From Brevibacillus daliensis (GTDB lineage: Bacteria > Bacillota > Bacilli > Brevibacillales > Brevibacillaceae): DNA of 64,000 bases. The translations under genes and the position numbers were made by a program. Positions 25,028 to 33,172 of the stretch are shown one piece after another (the stretch's first letter is position 1; each line of letters opens with the position of its first letter). The notes beneath the pieces were generated by a model that worked only from the letters and a program-made list of their open reading frames with translations, was not told the origin of the DNA and did not search any database. The stretch spans positions 1 to 64,000 of the forward strand of contig NZ_JAJISB010000020.1 of NCBI RefSeq assembly GCF_021245735.1, written 5' to 3'.

Positions 25028-25066
25028 AAAAACGGCTTCTTTCACATGATAGGAGCCGTTTTTCAT
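25028..25066 (+). terminator. Rho-independent terminator
   Basis: AAAAACGGCT pairs with AGCCGTTTTT, followed by CATTTT. Confidence 0.9.
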
Positions 25067-25185
25067 TTTGATTCCCGCATTATCACAGTTTTTTACATAG
25101 AAAACCGATGGATACAATTGAACTATCAGGTATGAGGGAGTAATATAGATCATATGAAGTAGGTCTAGAAAGGAAGTATTAACCC

Positions 25186-25677
25186 ATGCAGCAAGCTTTA
25201 CTCGCGATTCAGTCACCCTATGTTATCATCGGATTGTGTGCCCTCGTCTTTATGCTCCTCATTATTGTTCTCCTTCTTAACTCGAAGATCAATCGATTAC
25301 AAAAGAAGACACGTCGATTATTTGTCAAAACTGAGGGAGAGAATCTGGAAATTACAGTAAGCCGCATCCTTGATTCAATGGATACATGGGAAGGGAAGCT
25401 GGCTGAACAGCAATTTCTACTGAATCGCATGTCACAAAAAATGGCGTCACAGGTAGGAAATGTGGGTGTGCATCGTTACAATGCCTTTGGGGATAGCATG
25501 GGAAGTGATCTTAGCTTTTCACTAGCATTAATGGACGAGCATCTAAATGGGATCGTCATTACAAGCATATATGGTCGTGATGAGTCTCGTACATATTGCA
25601 AACCTGTTGAAAAGGGTACATCTACGTACAATTTATCTGAAGAAGAAATGTTGGTTATTAAGAAAGCATCTAGCTAA
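25186..25677 (+). CDS. DUF4446 family membrane-anchored protein
   Basis: This 163-aa protein has one N-terminal transmembrane segment (about residues 13-33, IIGLCALVFMLLIIVLLLN), a basic helical stretch, then the DUF4446 domain: NVGVHRYNAFGDSMGSDLSFSLALMDEHLNGIVITSIYGRDESRTYCKPVEKGTS near 90-145. In Bacillales such genes are often near chromosome-partition genes; here none is seen. A GAAAGGAAG site precedes the ATG. It sits between the two paralogues of unknown function. Confidence 0.82.
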   Translation: MQQALLAIQSPYVIIGLCALVFMLLIIVLLLNSKINRLQKKTRRLFVKTEGENLEITVSRILDSMDTWEGKLAEQQFLLNRMSQKMASQVGNVGVHRYNAFGDSMGSDLSFSLALMDEHLNGIVITSIYGRDESRTYCKPVEKGTSTYNLSEEEMLVIKKASS

Positions 25678-25704
25678 ACTGTGTAAGTTTTTTAGTTTTT
25701 TCGC

Positions 25705-25736
25705 AATCCTGCAAAAATGTTGCAGGATTTTTTGTT
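25705..25736 (+). terminator. Rho-independent terminator
   Basis: AATCCTGCA pairs with TGCAGGATT and is followed by T residues. Confidence 0.9.
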
Positions 25737-25756
25737 GGAGTTGTGTATAATAGAAT

Positions 25757-25937
25757 AAGAAGAAGTGTACAAAGAAAAAGTAGGTGATCCGCCTTCATTA
25801 CCCATTATGAGTTTCGACTCACGGGGCGGCAAGGTCAGATTCTACAACGATCTTTCGTGGACACTTAGCTCCCTTTTCCAACCGATCAACAACAGGCAAT
25901 TACAACGATGCCGATTGGTATCACGGAAAAATGAGAA
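25757..25937 (+). other. Possible structured 5' leader of the gene at 25952
   Basis: A TATAAT box at 25746-25751 implies transcription from about 25757. The leader can fold a hairpin in which CCGCC (25789-25793) pairs with GGCGG (25825-25829) and TGAGT pairs with ACTCA over a TTCG tetraloop. An overlapping open frame (25765-26028) has no credible start signal. Whether the fold matters is unknown. Confidence 0.35.
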
Positions 25938-25951
25938 TTGGGGAGATAAGT

Positions 25952-26548
25952 ATGGCACAGCGTTTAGCCACAAACTACGCAACCGCCTTTTTCACCATGA
26001 CAGAGCTAGAATTAAATCAATTTGTTAAATTTTTTGCTCAGGAAAGACTGTTACTAATGGAGCAAATTTTTGACAGCGGAGATCGTGACATCGTTATCCT
26101 TGATGGTAGTACTGAGATTCATCTTGCCTTCCTGAAGTTTGAGAATCGTTACATTTGCGACAGTTCATATCAAATAAAGGATATAGCTTTAGCCAATGTG
26201 ATGAGAAAAGCCATGAAAACCTTCAAAGCTCATGGTATCGTGCATCGCATTTACGAGAACTATTCGATTGTATATCATTACGACGAAGGTTCAGTAACGA
26301 AAATTGAGGAAGTGAATGATCAAGAGGAATCGGTCATTTTTGAAGATAGCTCTAACAACTATGCAAAAGAGCTGCAATATCTATATAAGCAGACAGGTAG
26401 CGAACAAGAGATTCTGCTATTGAAAGAGGAAACTGATCGATTGCTGGACAAACGAATTTGGGCAAATGCGAATAAACCAAATTCTGTTACAACGATTGAT
26501 AATAAGCTATCTGCTGTTTCACACCGCTTATTCATTCTAGAGGCATAA
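25952..26548 (+). CDS. Hypothetical protein, paralogue 2 of a local pair (198 aa)
   Basis: The product begins MAQRLATNYATAFFTMTELE. Its centre (HLAFLKFENRYICDSSYQIKDIALANVMRKAMKTFKAHGIVHRIY, then YHYDEGSVTKIEEV and VIFED) aligns by eye with the protein at 24370-24972, and the helical C-terminus also ends in a Leu-Glu motif. ATG 25952 has GGGGAG eight bases upstream; an ATG seven codons earlier lacks a site. It is soluble by appearance, without signal peptide or known catalytic motif. It ends in its own terminator. Confidence 0.7.
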   Translation: MAQRLATNYATAFFTMTELELNQFVKFFAQERLLLMEQIFDSGDRDIVILDGSTEIHLAFLKFENRYICDSSYQIKDIALANVMRKAMKTFKAHGIVHRIYENYSIVYHYDEGSVTKIEEVNDQEESVIFEDSSNNYAKELQYLYKQTGSEQEILLLKEETDRLLDKRIWANANKPNSVTTIDNKLSAVSHRLFILEA

Positions 26549-26597
26549 AACGGGCTGTGCATGTTTTCCTAACGGTCTAATAAATGATTGAATAAAG

Positions 26598-26628
26598 AAG
26601 GGCACACATATTGTGTCCTTTTTTTATT
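26598..26628 (+). terminator. Rho-independent terminator
   Basis: AGGGCACA pairs with TGTGTCCT and is followed by a T tract. Confidence 0.8.
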
Positions 26629-26717
26629 TGATTACATATTTTATAAGGCTCTACGCACGATTTTAATAACTGAAAAATTTTTATTTTCGGATAAGCTGAA
26701 TTAATTCGCGAAAAGTA

Positions 26718-26746
26718 TTGTGTTTTTATCTAAGACATGATATTTT
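26718..26746 (+). promoter_or_regulatory. Possible promoter of speD
   Basis: TTGTGT, 17-bp spacer, TATTTT. It would give a leader of about 215 nt before the speD start codon. Confidence 0.4.
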
Positions 26747-26794
26747 AAATGTCGTTGACAGAATTAAATACAAAAGTAGTCAGTACTGCACTTG

Positions 26795-26969
26795 AGAAGA
26801 TCGGTCCAGCCGAGTTTCTTACACCGGATAAAACCGGGCGTACCAAGAAAACAAGATTAGGAACCAGGATTCACTTTAAAGGGTGGACCATGAACCGCCC
26901 CCGTTAGTGAATGACGCAGGTCCTAGCGATGTTTTAACATTACACATGCTAGGAAGGGGGAACCGAAAG
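26795..26969 (+). promoter_or_regulatory. Candidate structured regulatory leader (riboswitch-like) of speD
   Basis: Several stems can be drawn: GTTTCTT (26814-26820) with AAGAAAAC (26845-26852); ATTCACT (26869-26875) with AGTGAAT (26906-26912) enclosing GGGTGG/CCGCCC; and TCCTAGC (26921-26927) with GCTAGGA (26948-26954), which overlaps the Shine-Dalgarno sequence AGGAAGGGGG. An alternative is GGTCCTA (26919-26925) with TAGGAACC (26858-26865, one bulge), mutually exclusive with the Shine-Dalgarno-blocking stem. GGTCCA (26803) also complements TGGACC (26884). No terminator is present, so any control would be on translation. No known riboswitch class is recognised. Confidence 0.45.
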
Positions 26970-27377
26970 ATGGAATATTCGACTTTCGGAAGACACGTTG
27001 CCATTGACACATGGGGAGTACAATTTGATTTACTGAATGATGCAGATTTCTTGAAAAAACAAATGGTGGAAGCTGCAGAGGCTTGCGGTGCGACTGTGCT
27101 AAGTGTACAGGCAAAACAATTTGCACCACAAGGAGCGACGGTTCTGGTTCTTTTGTCAGAAAGCCATTTATCCATCCATACGTATCCTGAGAGAGGTTTT
27201 GCTGCTTTGGATTGTTACACTTGTGGGGATACAGTAGATCCACAGCTTGCGATCGATTACATGGTTTCTGTTCTGCAACCTGAGAAAGTGTATGCCAAGA
27301 AACTTGTTCGCGGCATGGGAGAAATGGAAGTAGTAGAACCTGAAATGAAATTGCCAGCACAGGCAACTGTTTTATAA
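26970..27377 (+). CDS. speD: S-adenosylmethionine decarboxylase proenzyme
   Basis: This 135-aa pyruvoyl enzyme supplies decarboxylated SAM, the aminopropyl donor for spermidine. The N-terminus MEYSTFGRHVAIDTWGV matches prokaryotic class 1b SpeD; the self-cleavage site is LLSESHLSIHTYPE, with predicted cleavage between Glu64 and Ser65, which becomes the pyruvoyl group. The catalytic Cys lies in DCYTCG (82-85). AGGAAGGGGG is ten bases before ATG 26970; the open frame upstream is leader sequence. The preceding 200 bases look structured and may control translation. speA, on the other strand, supplies the putrescine branch. Confidence 0.93.
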   Translation: MEYSTFGRHVAIDTWGVQFDLLNDADFLKKQMVEAAEACGATVLSVQAKQFAPQGATVLVLLSESHLSIHTYPERGFAALDCYTCGDTVDPQLAIDYMVSVLQPEKVYAKKLVRGMGEMEVVEPEMKLPAQATVL

Positions 27378-27387
27378 CGAATACGAA

Positions 27388-27430
27388 AACATGAGGCGAT
27401 ATGTCCGTATGGGCAACCGCCTCATTTTCA
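27388..27430 (+). terminator. Terminator of speD
   Basis: ATGAGGCG pairs with CGCCTCAT, flanked by AAAA and TTTT. Confidence 0.75.
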
Positions 27431-27456
27431 TTTATATGAGGTACATTTTGATACAG

Positions 27457-27491
27457 TAAAAAAAGGGAAGGCAATAAATGCCTTCCCTTTT
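27457..27491 (-). terminator. Terminator of the YhcN/YlaJ-family gene
   Basis: On the minus strand, AAAAGGGAAGGCA pairs with TGCCTTCCCTTTT and is followed by a T tract. Confidence 0.9.
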
Positions 27492-27512
27492 CATATGCAT
27501 TGCTTACCTGAC

Positions 27513-28241
27513 TTAACGGAAAGGAGCGGTTACGGTTCTTCCTAAATCTCGAACGAGCATTCCGAAGTCGTTAGCCGCATTGCCTAAATTTCCACCAACT
27601 GTGGTAGGGCCCGTTGTCATGGAGTGTGCATGTTGACGGAAGGTACCGTCCATTTTTTTGATGCGGCTAGTCATAGCAGCGTCAGATGTTACTTTTACTT
27701 GATGATTAGGAACCAAGGTACGAGCGGTTTCATGAGCTTGACGTTCAATAGATTGGCGCTGTTTCGCATTCAGCCCGTTCTTCATTTGAAGTCCAACGAT
27801 TGCATCTGTTTGGTACACGATAGCTGAAGCTGATTGAACACCATTAATTTTGGAACAGGCTCTTTCTACTCTGTCAGCCAACTCACGGTTGTATCCACCG
27901 TGGTCGTTATAGGTAGATAATGCATTGGTACGAGTACCACCACCCATGTGAGTGCCCGTATAGCCGCCGTACATATTGCTGGTCATGCCCATTCCGGAAG
28001 GTGATTGATACAGTCCGGGTCCTCCCATACGATTCGCACCATATGTTCCATAACCGTGAGTACCATAGTTAGGATGTTGATTGGTCATGGTACCATAGTT
28101 ATTTGGTGCCATCTGGTTAGTACGATAGTTATTTGGTGTCATCTGGTTAGTACGATAGTTTTTTGTGCCATACCCTCCACAAGCTGTTGTTAATGCAGTT
28201 ACTAATAGAAAACATGAAGCTGTAAGCAGCGCTTTTTTCAT
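27513..28241 (-). CDS. YhcN/YlaJ-family sporulation lipoprotein with tandem N-terminal repeats
   Basis: This 242-aa lipoprotein has a signal with lipobox TTAC (Cys21), a long Asn/Tyr/Gly/Thr-rich low-complexity region and a C-terminal YhcN/YlaJ domain (LADRVERACSKINGVQSASAIVYQTDAIVGLQM near 120). Proteins of this family occur in the forespore inner membrane and affect spore properties. The region at about 28-49 repeats NNYRTNQM(T/A)P, encoded by about 30-bp tandem DNA repeats, so length may vary between strains. A GGAGGTGG-type site precedes the ATG. A second member is at 40841-41524. Confidence 0.8.
   Translation of the reverse strand: MKKALLTASCFLLVTALTTACGGYGTKNYRTNQMTPNNYRTNQMAPNNYGTMTNQHPNYGTHGYGTYGANRMGGPGLYQSPSGMGMTSNMYGGYTGTHMGGGTRTNALSTYNDHGGYNRELADRVERACSKINGVQSASAIVYQTDAIVGLQMKNGLNAKQRQSIERQAHETARTLVPNHQVKVTSDAAMTSRIKKMDGTFRQHAHSMTTGPTTVGGNLGNAANDFGMLVRDLGRTVTAPFR
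28086..28172 (-). repeat. About 30-bp tandem repeats inside the lipoprotein gene
   Basis: The unit ATAGTTATTTGGTGCCATCT plus GGTTAGTACG occurs nearly three times with few changes. It encodes the decapeptide repeat of the lipoprotein. Confidence 0.8.
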
Positions 28242-28325
28242 ATTGTTTAACCACCTCCATTAGCTAGTGTGAGCAGATGGAGGTCAAAATACTTTAGGAA
28301 TTCTACCCATGTAAGGCAGATTTCA

Positions 28326-29651
28326 TTAGGTAACGAGCAAGGTTAGTTGAGGAGCTGAAACACTGTGTCCCCCTAAATTAGTGGAGTGAGTTGTCAATAA
28401 TGGCCCAATCCCTGTACCACCAGCAAGACTTTGTAAAAAGGTTAAGAGATTACCTGTAATAAAGGTTCTTTCTGATGGTTTCCCACTTATCGAAATATGA
28501 TGGATGTGCTTTGGCAGAAGGGTAAAGCGTTCTCCCTTCTTATCAAATGTAAGTTGTTCAACCCCTGACAAGATGAAAGCAGGTTTTTTATCGAGATATA
28601 TATATTGTTCAGCCGTAAGAAAGGGGTTCTTTGTTTGCAGGCTGGGCATGTCCAGCCTAATAGTAACATCGTTCAACCCGCTTTGAAGCAGGTTAGATAT
28701 CAATTGACGATTCTGTAGCGTAGATTTTTCACATGGTAAGGATGGAAGCGGTACAGCCCATTGATGATAAGGTGTAAAGCCATATTCTCCTTCCCATGAA
28801 GAAAAGTAAAGGGTAAATGGGATGGGGAAAGTGGGATGTATTTTAAGAGCATGTGGCAAAAGATGAGCGAGAATTTCTGTATCAATCCAGATAAGCGAAT
28901 CGGTTGGTAAATAGTTCTTGGTTAATGGAGATGGGAGATGTACGGGTTCTCTTGTTCGTAGTAGGTGATACATCTGTTTCACGAGCTCATTCAGCATATT
29001 GTCAATCAAAGCACGATCAAAGGTAAGCATGGAGCTGCCTGTTTCCGTTCGAAGTTCTCCTTCTCTATTTTGTGGGAGTGTCATGCGAGAATGTAGCCGG
29101 ATTATAGCGAGCTCGTATTCGGTTCCATCACTGCGACAGGCATAGATCTGTTCGTCTGTAATCCGCAATTGAGTCTGGAGTAATGGAAGAAAGTGTCGTT
29201 TCAAAAAGGCAGAATGAAGGGCTTCAGTGTAACGAAAGATGGTTGGAAGCTGAGAAAATAGTTCTTGAGATAAAGTATGGGATGATTCAAACAAAGGCAA
29301 GCTCTGTTCCAGTTTTAAAAGCTGTTGAAAAGTTGTCCAGGCCAAATTCTGGGAGGTTGCCGATACTCTTGCCTGATGAAATGCGTCGATGATCTTCTGC
29401 TCATCACAAGTGGAAATATAAGCTTGTCCCATTTCGTTATTCCGTGTCCAAATGGTTATGATAATAATGGATTCAATTGTATCCCGCTTAAATAAGGAAG
29501 CGTCATTATGCCAAACCCTTTCGTAATGGCTACGACTGACTGTATATAGGCAAGCAAAAACTCCGAATGTATCAGCCAGCTTCATAATAGTTGAACCAAT
29601 CTGACGCCATTTTGAGATCCGGAACGAACGATTTTGATCAGGTTTAGTCAA
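28326..29651 (-). CDS. Hypothetical protein (about 441 aa)
   Basis: A long open frame without stop codons over 1.3 kb. TTG 29651 is the favoured start because AGAGGTGA is nine bases upstream; GTG codons at 29663 and 29675 are alternatives, so the N-terminus is uncertain. The product seems soluble and mixed alpha/beta: a helical part (LKLEQSLPLFESSHTLSQELFSQ) then beta-rich stretches ending in SAPQLTLLVT. I see no signal peptide, nucleotide-binding motif or metal site, and no family I recognise. It diverges from typA. Confidence 0.6.
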   Translation of the reverse strand: MTKPDQNRSFRISKWRQIGSTIMKLADTFGVFACLYTVSRSHYERVWHNDASLFKRDTIESIIIITIWTRNNEMGQAYISTCDEQKIIDAFHQARVSATSQNLAWTTFQQLLKLEQSLPLFESSHTLSQELFSQLPTIFRYTEALHSAFLKRHFLPLLQTQLRITDEQIYACRSDGTEYELAIIRLHSRMTLPQNREGELRTETGSSMLTFDRALIDNMLNELVKQMYHLLRTREPVHLPSPLTKNYLPTDSLIWIDTEILAHLLPHALKIHPTFPIPFTLYFSSWEGEYGFTPYHQWAVPLPSLPCEKSTLQNRQLISNLLQSGLNDVTIRLDMPSLQTKNPFLTAEQYIYLDKKPAFILSGVEQLTFDKKGERFTLLPKHIHHISISGKPSERTFITGNLLTFLQSLAGGTGIGPLLTTHSTNLGGHSVSAPQLTLLVT

Positions 29652-29727
29652 ATCATTTTTCACCTCTCTGTACACTTTTTCCTACGTGTACCATCGAAAT
29701 AGGGGTCATTTTTTTACATTTTTACGA

Positions 29728-29756
29728 TTGTGAATGTAACACTTACCTGTTATTAT
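29728..29756 (+). promoter_or_regulatory. Probable sigma-A promoter of typA
   Basis: TTGTGA, 17-bp spacer, TATTAT, ending 29 bases before the typA start codon. Confidence 0.6.
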
Positions 29757-29785
29757 GGAAGGTATGCAAATAAGAGGAGGAACTT

Positions 29786-31612
29786 ATGAAACGCCCTGAT
29801 ATTCGTAATATCGCAATTATTGCTCACGTTGACCATGGTAAAACAACCTTGGTTGACAAATTGCTGATCCAATCTGGTACATTCCGCTCCAATCAACATG
29901 TGGAAGAACGTATGATGGACTCCAATGATTTGGAAAGAGAACGCGGGATTACTATCCTTGCTAAAACCACTTCTGTAAAATACATGGACTATACCATTAA
30001 CATCCTTGACACACCTGGTCACGCTGACTTCGGTGGTGAGGTTGAACGTATAATGAGCATGGTAGATGGTGTGTTATTGATCGTTGACGCTTTTGAAGGC
30101 TGCATGCCGCAGACTCGCTTTGTATTGCGTAAAGCCCTGGAAGCAAACGTAACGCCGATTGTTGTTCTGAACAAAATTGACCGGGAAAATGCACGCCCAC
30201 AAGAAGTAATCAATGAAGTATATGATCTGTTTATTGATCTGGATGCAACAGAAGAGCAATTGGACTTCCCCATTGTTTATGCATCTGGTATCCAAGGAAT
30301 TGCCGGACTAGAAGCGGATAAACTTCAAGGTGACTTGAAACCATTGTTTGATACCATTATAAAAAGCATTCCTGCCCCAGAAACAGATGAAACTAAACCA
30401 CTTCAGTTCCAAGTAACCATGCTTGATTATAATGAATTCCTTGGTCGTATTGGAATCGGCCTTGTATATAATGGTGTTGTTAACGTTAACGATCAAATAG
30501 CAGTTGTGAAACGTGATGGTTCTGTGAAGAAAATGCGTATCCAAAAGCTATTTGGTTTCCAAGGCTTGAACCGTGTTGAACAAAAAACGGCAAAAGCTGG
30601 TGACATTATTGCTGTAGCTGGTTTAGAGGATATTAACGTAGGGGAAACGGTTTGTCATCAAGATCATCCAAATCCGTTGCCGCTTCTTAAAATCGACGAG
30701 CCTACTCTGCAAATGACATTTATGGTTAATAACAGTCCGTTTGCTGGTAAGGAAGGTAAACACGTTACATCACGCAAACTGCGCGATCGTTTGATGGCTG
30801 AACTTGAAACAGACGTTTCATTACGTGTAAATGAGACAGATTCACCAGATGCATTCATCGTATCAGGTCGTGGTGAGCTTCATCTATCCATTCTGGTAGA
30901 AAACATGCGTCGTGAAGGGTACGAGTTGGGTGTATCCAAACCAGAAGTTATCATTCGTGAAATCGATGGTAAAAAGATGGAACCTGCTGAACGCCTAATC
31001 ATTGACGTTCCTGAAGAATATACAGGTCCGGTAATGGAAACATTGGGTACACGTAAAGCAGAAATGGTTAACATGATTAATAATGGATTTGGGCAAGTCC
31101 GTCTTGAGTTCTTAATACCTTCTCGTGGATTGATCGGCTACCGTACCGAGTTCTTAACCATTACTCGTGGCTATGGTATTTTGAACCACTCCTTTGATAG
31201 TTATCGCCCTCTTGTACCTGGTATCGTAGGCGGTCGTCATGCTGGTGTACTTATCTCTAACGACACAGGTGTTTCTACTACCTATGGTTTGATGTCTGTT
31301 GAAGATCGTGGATTCATGTTTATCCATCCTGGTACAGAAGTGTATGAAGGTATGATCGTAGGAGAACATAACCGTGATAATGATTTGACGGTTAATATCA
31401 TCAAAGAAAAGCATGCAACCAACGTTCGTTCTGCTAACAAGGATGAAACGGTTAAAATGAAAACTCCTCGTATTCTAACCCTGGAAGAGGCATTGGAGTA
31501 TTTGAACGATGATGAACTGTGCGAGGTTACACCTAAATCTGTTCGTCTACGTAAAAAATACCTGAACAAATCAGATCGTGAGCGTTATGCAAAACAAAGA
31601 CGCAGCGAATAA
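29786..31612 (+). CDS. typA: Ribosome-associated GTPase TypA/BipA
   Basis: This 608-aa translational GTPase resembles EF-G and helps ribosome assembly and stress growth. The G1 motif is AHVDHGKTTLVDKL (13-26), switch I ERERGITILAK, G3 DTPGHADFGGEVE and G4 NKIDRE, all intact. The C-terminal half has the TypA signature SRGLIGYRTEFLTITRGYGILNH and a basic end (RLRKKYLNKSDRERYAKQRR). Length is usual. AGAGGAGGA precedes the ATG. As in B. subtilis, where typA (ylaG) precedes ylaH, ylaH lies downstream here, after a GNAT gene and nfo. Confidence 0.97.
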   Translation: MKRPDIRNIAIIAHVDHGKTTLVDKLLIQSGTFRSNQHVEERMMDSNDLERERGITILAKTTSVKYMDYTINILDTPGHADFGGEVERIMSMVDGVLLIVDAFEGCMPQTRFVLRKALEANVTPIVVLNKIDRENARPQEVINEVYDLFIDLDATEEQLDFPIVYASGIQGIAGLEADKLQGDLKPLFDTIIKSIPAPETDETKPLQFQVTMLDYNEFLGRIGIGLVYNGVVNVNDQIAVVKRDGSVKKMRIQKLFGFQGLNRVEQKTAKAGDIIAVAGLEDINVGETVCHQDHPNPLPLLKIDEPTLQMTFMVNNSPFAGKEGKHVTSRKLRDRLMAELETDVSLRVNETDSPDAFIVSGRGELHLSILVENMRREGYELGVSKPEVIIREIDGKKMEPAERLIIDVPEEYTGPVMETLGTRKAEMVNMINNGFGQVRLEFLIPSRGLIGYRTEFLTITRGYGILNHSFDSYRPLVPGIVGGRHAGVLISNDTGVSTTYGLMSVEDRGFMFIHPGTEVYEGMIVGEHNRDNDLTVNIIKEKHATNVRSANKDETVKMKTPRILTLEEALEYLNDDELCEVTPKSVRLRKKYLNKSDRERYAKQRRSE

Positions 31613-31635
31613 GTAGTTTATTCTTATTCAACAAG

Positions 31636-31673
31636 CCACTTGGGATTTCCTATATCCTAAGTGGTTATTTTTA
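31636..31673 (+). terminator. Terminator of typA
   Basis: CCACTTGGGAT pairs with ATCCTAAGTGG (one G-T pair) and is followed by TTATTTTT. Confidence 0.85.
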
Positions 31674-31739
31674 AAACTAATAATCAGAATTATTTATATA
31701 GTAATTCATCCTGAAAAATCTGAAGGGATTGAAGATTAG

Positions 31740-32177
31740 ATGGAAATTAGAAAACCAAACAATGTAGAACTAGAAAAGATTGGTAACCTCTCCGCACAGG
31801 CAATCTACGATGGAACATTGGGTGAAGTAATGCCCACGTACGAAAAAGTCCAGCAGCTGGTACAGCCATTATTAGCGAAAGGCAATTATTATTTGGTAGC
31901 CGTTGAAGCTGACGAGATCTTGGGATGGGTGCTAATTGGAAAAAGTGTAGACCAGTTTTCGGATAGCATGCACGGATTTATTTTTGAGCTGTATGTATTA
32001 GAAGAATACCGAGGAAAAGGTATCTCTACATTGTTAATGAAGGAAGCTGTTGAGCATTTGAAGAATGATGGACATACAGAAATTCGTCTAAGTGCGAAGG
32101 TGGAAAACCATGCCGTTAAACTATATGAACGAATGGGCTTTCGTACAAGAAGGGTAACAATGAGCTTGTCATTATAG
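31740..32177 (+). CDS. GNAT-family N-acetyltransferase
   Basis: This 145-aa acetyl-CoA-dependent transferase has the GNAT core: YLVAVEADEILGWVLIG (beta 2-4), FIFELYVLEEYRGKGISTLLMKEAVEHL (motif A with pyrophosphate loop Y-R-G-K-G-I-S) near residues 80-106, and VKLYERMGFRTRRVTMSL (motif B and C-terminal strand). The acceptor is unknown. The start ATG follows a modest GAAGGGATTGAAG site. Confidence 0.85.
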   Translation: MEIRKPNNVELEKIGNLSAQAIYDGTLGEVMPTYEKVQQLVQPLLAKGNYYLVAVEADEILGWVLIGKSVDQFSDSMHGFIFELYVLEEYRGKGISTLLMKEAVEHLKNDGHTEIRLSAKVENHAVKLYERMGFRTRRVTMSLSL

Positions 32178-32310
32178 TGAGACGAGAAAGGGGGGAAAGT
32201 GACTAATGTAAGAGAGTTATTCCTTCCTAACTGTCCTTTTTTTTGACAGGAGCGGGTAAACATTGCTAAAGTAAAACTGTTATGGATGTTACACATATGA
32301 GGTGAGTAGT

Positions 32311-33144
32311 TTGAAAATCGGATGTCATATAAGTGTGGCCAAAGGATTGGAAAAAGCCGTACAACAAGCGGTTCTACTTGGAGCAGAATCGTTTCAGGTG
32401 TTTACCAAAAATCCTCGTGGTCTCAAACCTAAAAAAGTTAATCAAGTTGATGCCGATAATGGTGTATCCTTACTTCAAAAACATGATATTACTCTTGTTT
32501 GCCATACTCCTTATATTACAAATATGTCAACACCAAAAGAGGATCTGCAAGAAGTTACGATTCGTTCCATAGTGGAGGATTTGCATATCGCTGAGGCTTA
32601 TGGTGCGATTGGAGCGGTAGTACATTGCGGTAAGCATGTAGGAGAAGGAGAAGAGTACGGGACAAAACGAATGGTAGAAACGCTTGACTTAATCCTAGAG
32701 CAGTATGATGGACCTGTGAAGCTACTTTTGGAAAATACGGCTGGACAAGGTACGGAATTAGGACTTACGATCAAGTCGCTGATGGAAATCCGTAATGCTA
32801 CGAAGTTTCCTGAAAAAATTGGTTTTTGTTTTGATACGTGCCATGCATTTGCAGCTGGTCAGTGGAATCTGGATTCGTTTGACCAATTAATTGAAGAGAT
32901 GAAATCAACAGGCTACCTGGATAGCCTTGTCTGCATTCACTACAACGATAGCAAAGCTCCTTTTGATAGTCATAAAGACCGTCATGAAAAAATCGGGAAA
33001 GGCGAGATTGGGAGCGAAGCACTTGCCAAGTTCTTAACATGTCCTGATCTACAGCATTTGCCAGTTGTGTTGGAAACACCAGTAGATGATGAAAAAGAAT
33101 ATGCCGAAGAAATAAAATATCTGCACGAGTTACGCCAAGGCTAG
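32311..33144 (+). CDS. nfo: Deoxyribonuclease IV (AP endonuclease, Nfo family)
   Basis: This 277-aa zinc-dependent TIM-barrel endonuclease cleaves DNA at abasic sites in base-excision repair. MKIGCHISVAKGLEKAVQQA opens the barrel; CHTPYITN, VVHCGKHVG, LLLENTAGQGTELG, GFCFDTCHAFAAG and HYNDSKAPFDSHKDRHEKIGKGEIG carry the metal ligands of the family. TTG 32311 is preferred because GAGGTGA lies five bases before it and the resulting N-terminus matches the family; a GTG three codons earlier overlaps that site. Confidence 0.95.
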   Translation: MKIGCHISVAKGLEKAVQQAVLLGAESFQVFTKNPRGLKPKKVNQVDADNGVSLLQKHDITLVCHTPYITNMSTPKEDLQEVTIRSIVEDLHIAEAYGAIGAVVHCGKHVGEGEEYGTKRMVETLDLILEQYDGPVKLLLENTAGQGTELGLTIKSLMEIRNATKFPEKIGFCFDTCHAFAAGQWNLDSFDQLIEEMKSTGYLDSLVCIHYNDSKAPFDSHKDRHEKIGKGEIGSEALAKFLTCPDLQHLPVVLETPVDDEKEYAEEIKYLHELRQG

Positions 33145-33172
33145 TTAGGTAGCAGATAGAGGAGAGGAAAGC

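Noticed and set aside
25765-26028. Separate 87-codon gene before the second paralogue
   Set aside because: It overlaps the real gene in another frame, has no ribosome-binding site, and covers a hairpin-rich leader.
26876-26905. T-box-like GGGTGGACC sequence in the speD leader
   Set aside because: The T-box core is GGTGGNACCGCG followed by a terminator; here the spacing is wrong, no terminator or specifier arrangement is visible, and speD is not an amino-acid or tRNA gene.
28086-28172. CRISPR-like array
   Set aside because: The repeats are tandem with no spacers and encode an in-frame peptide repeat of a lipoprotein.
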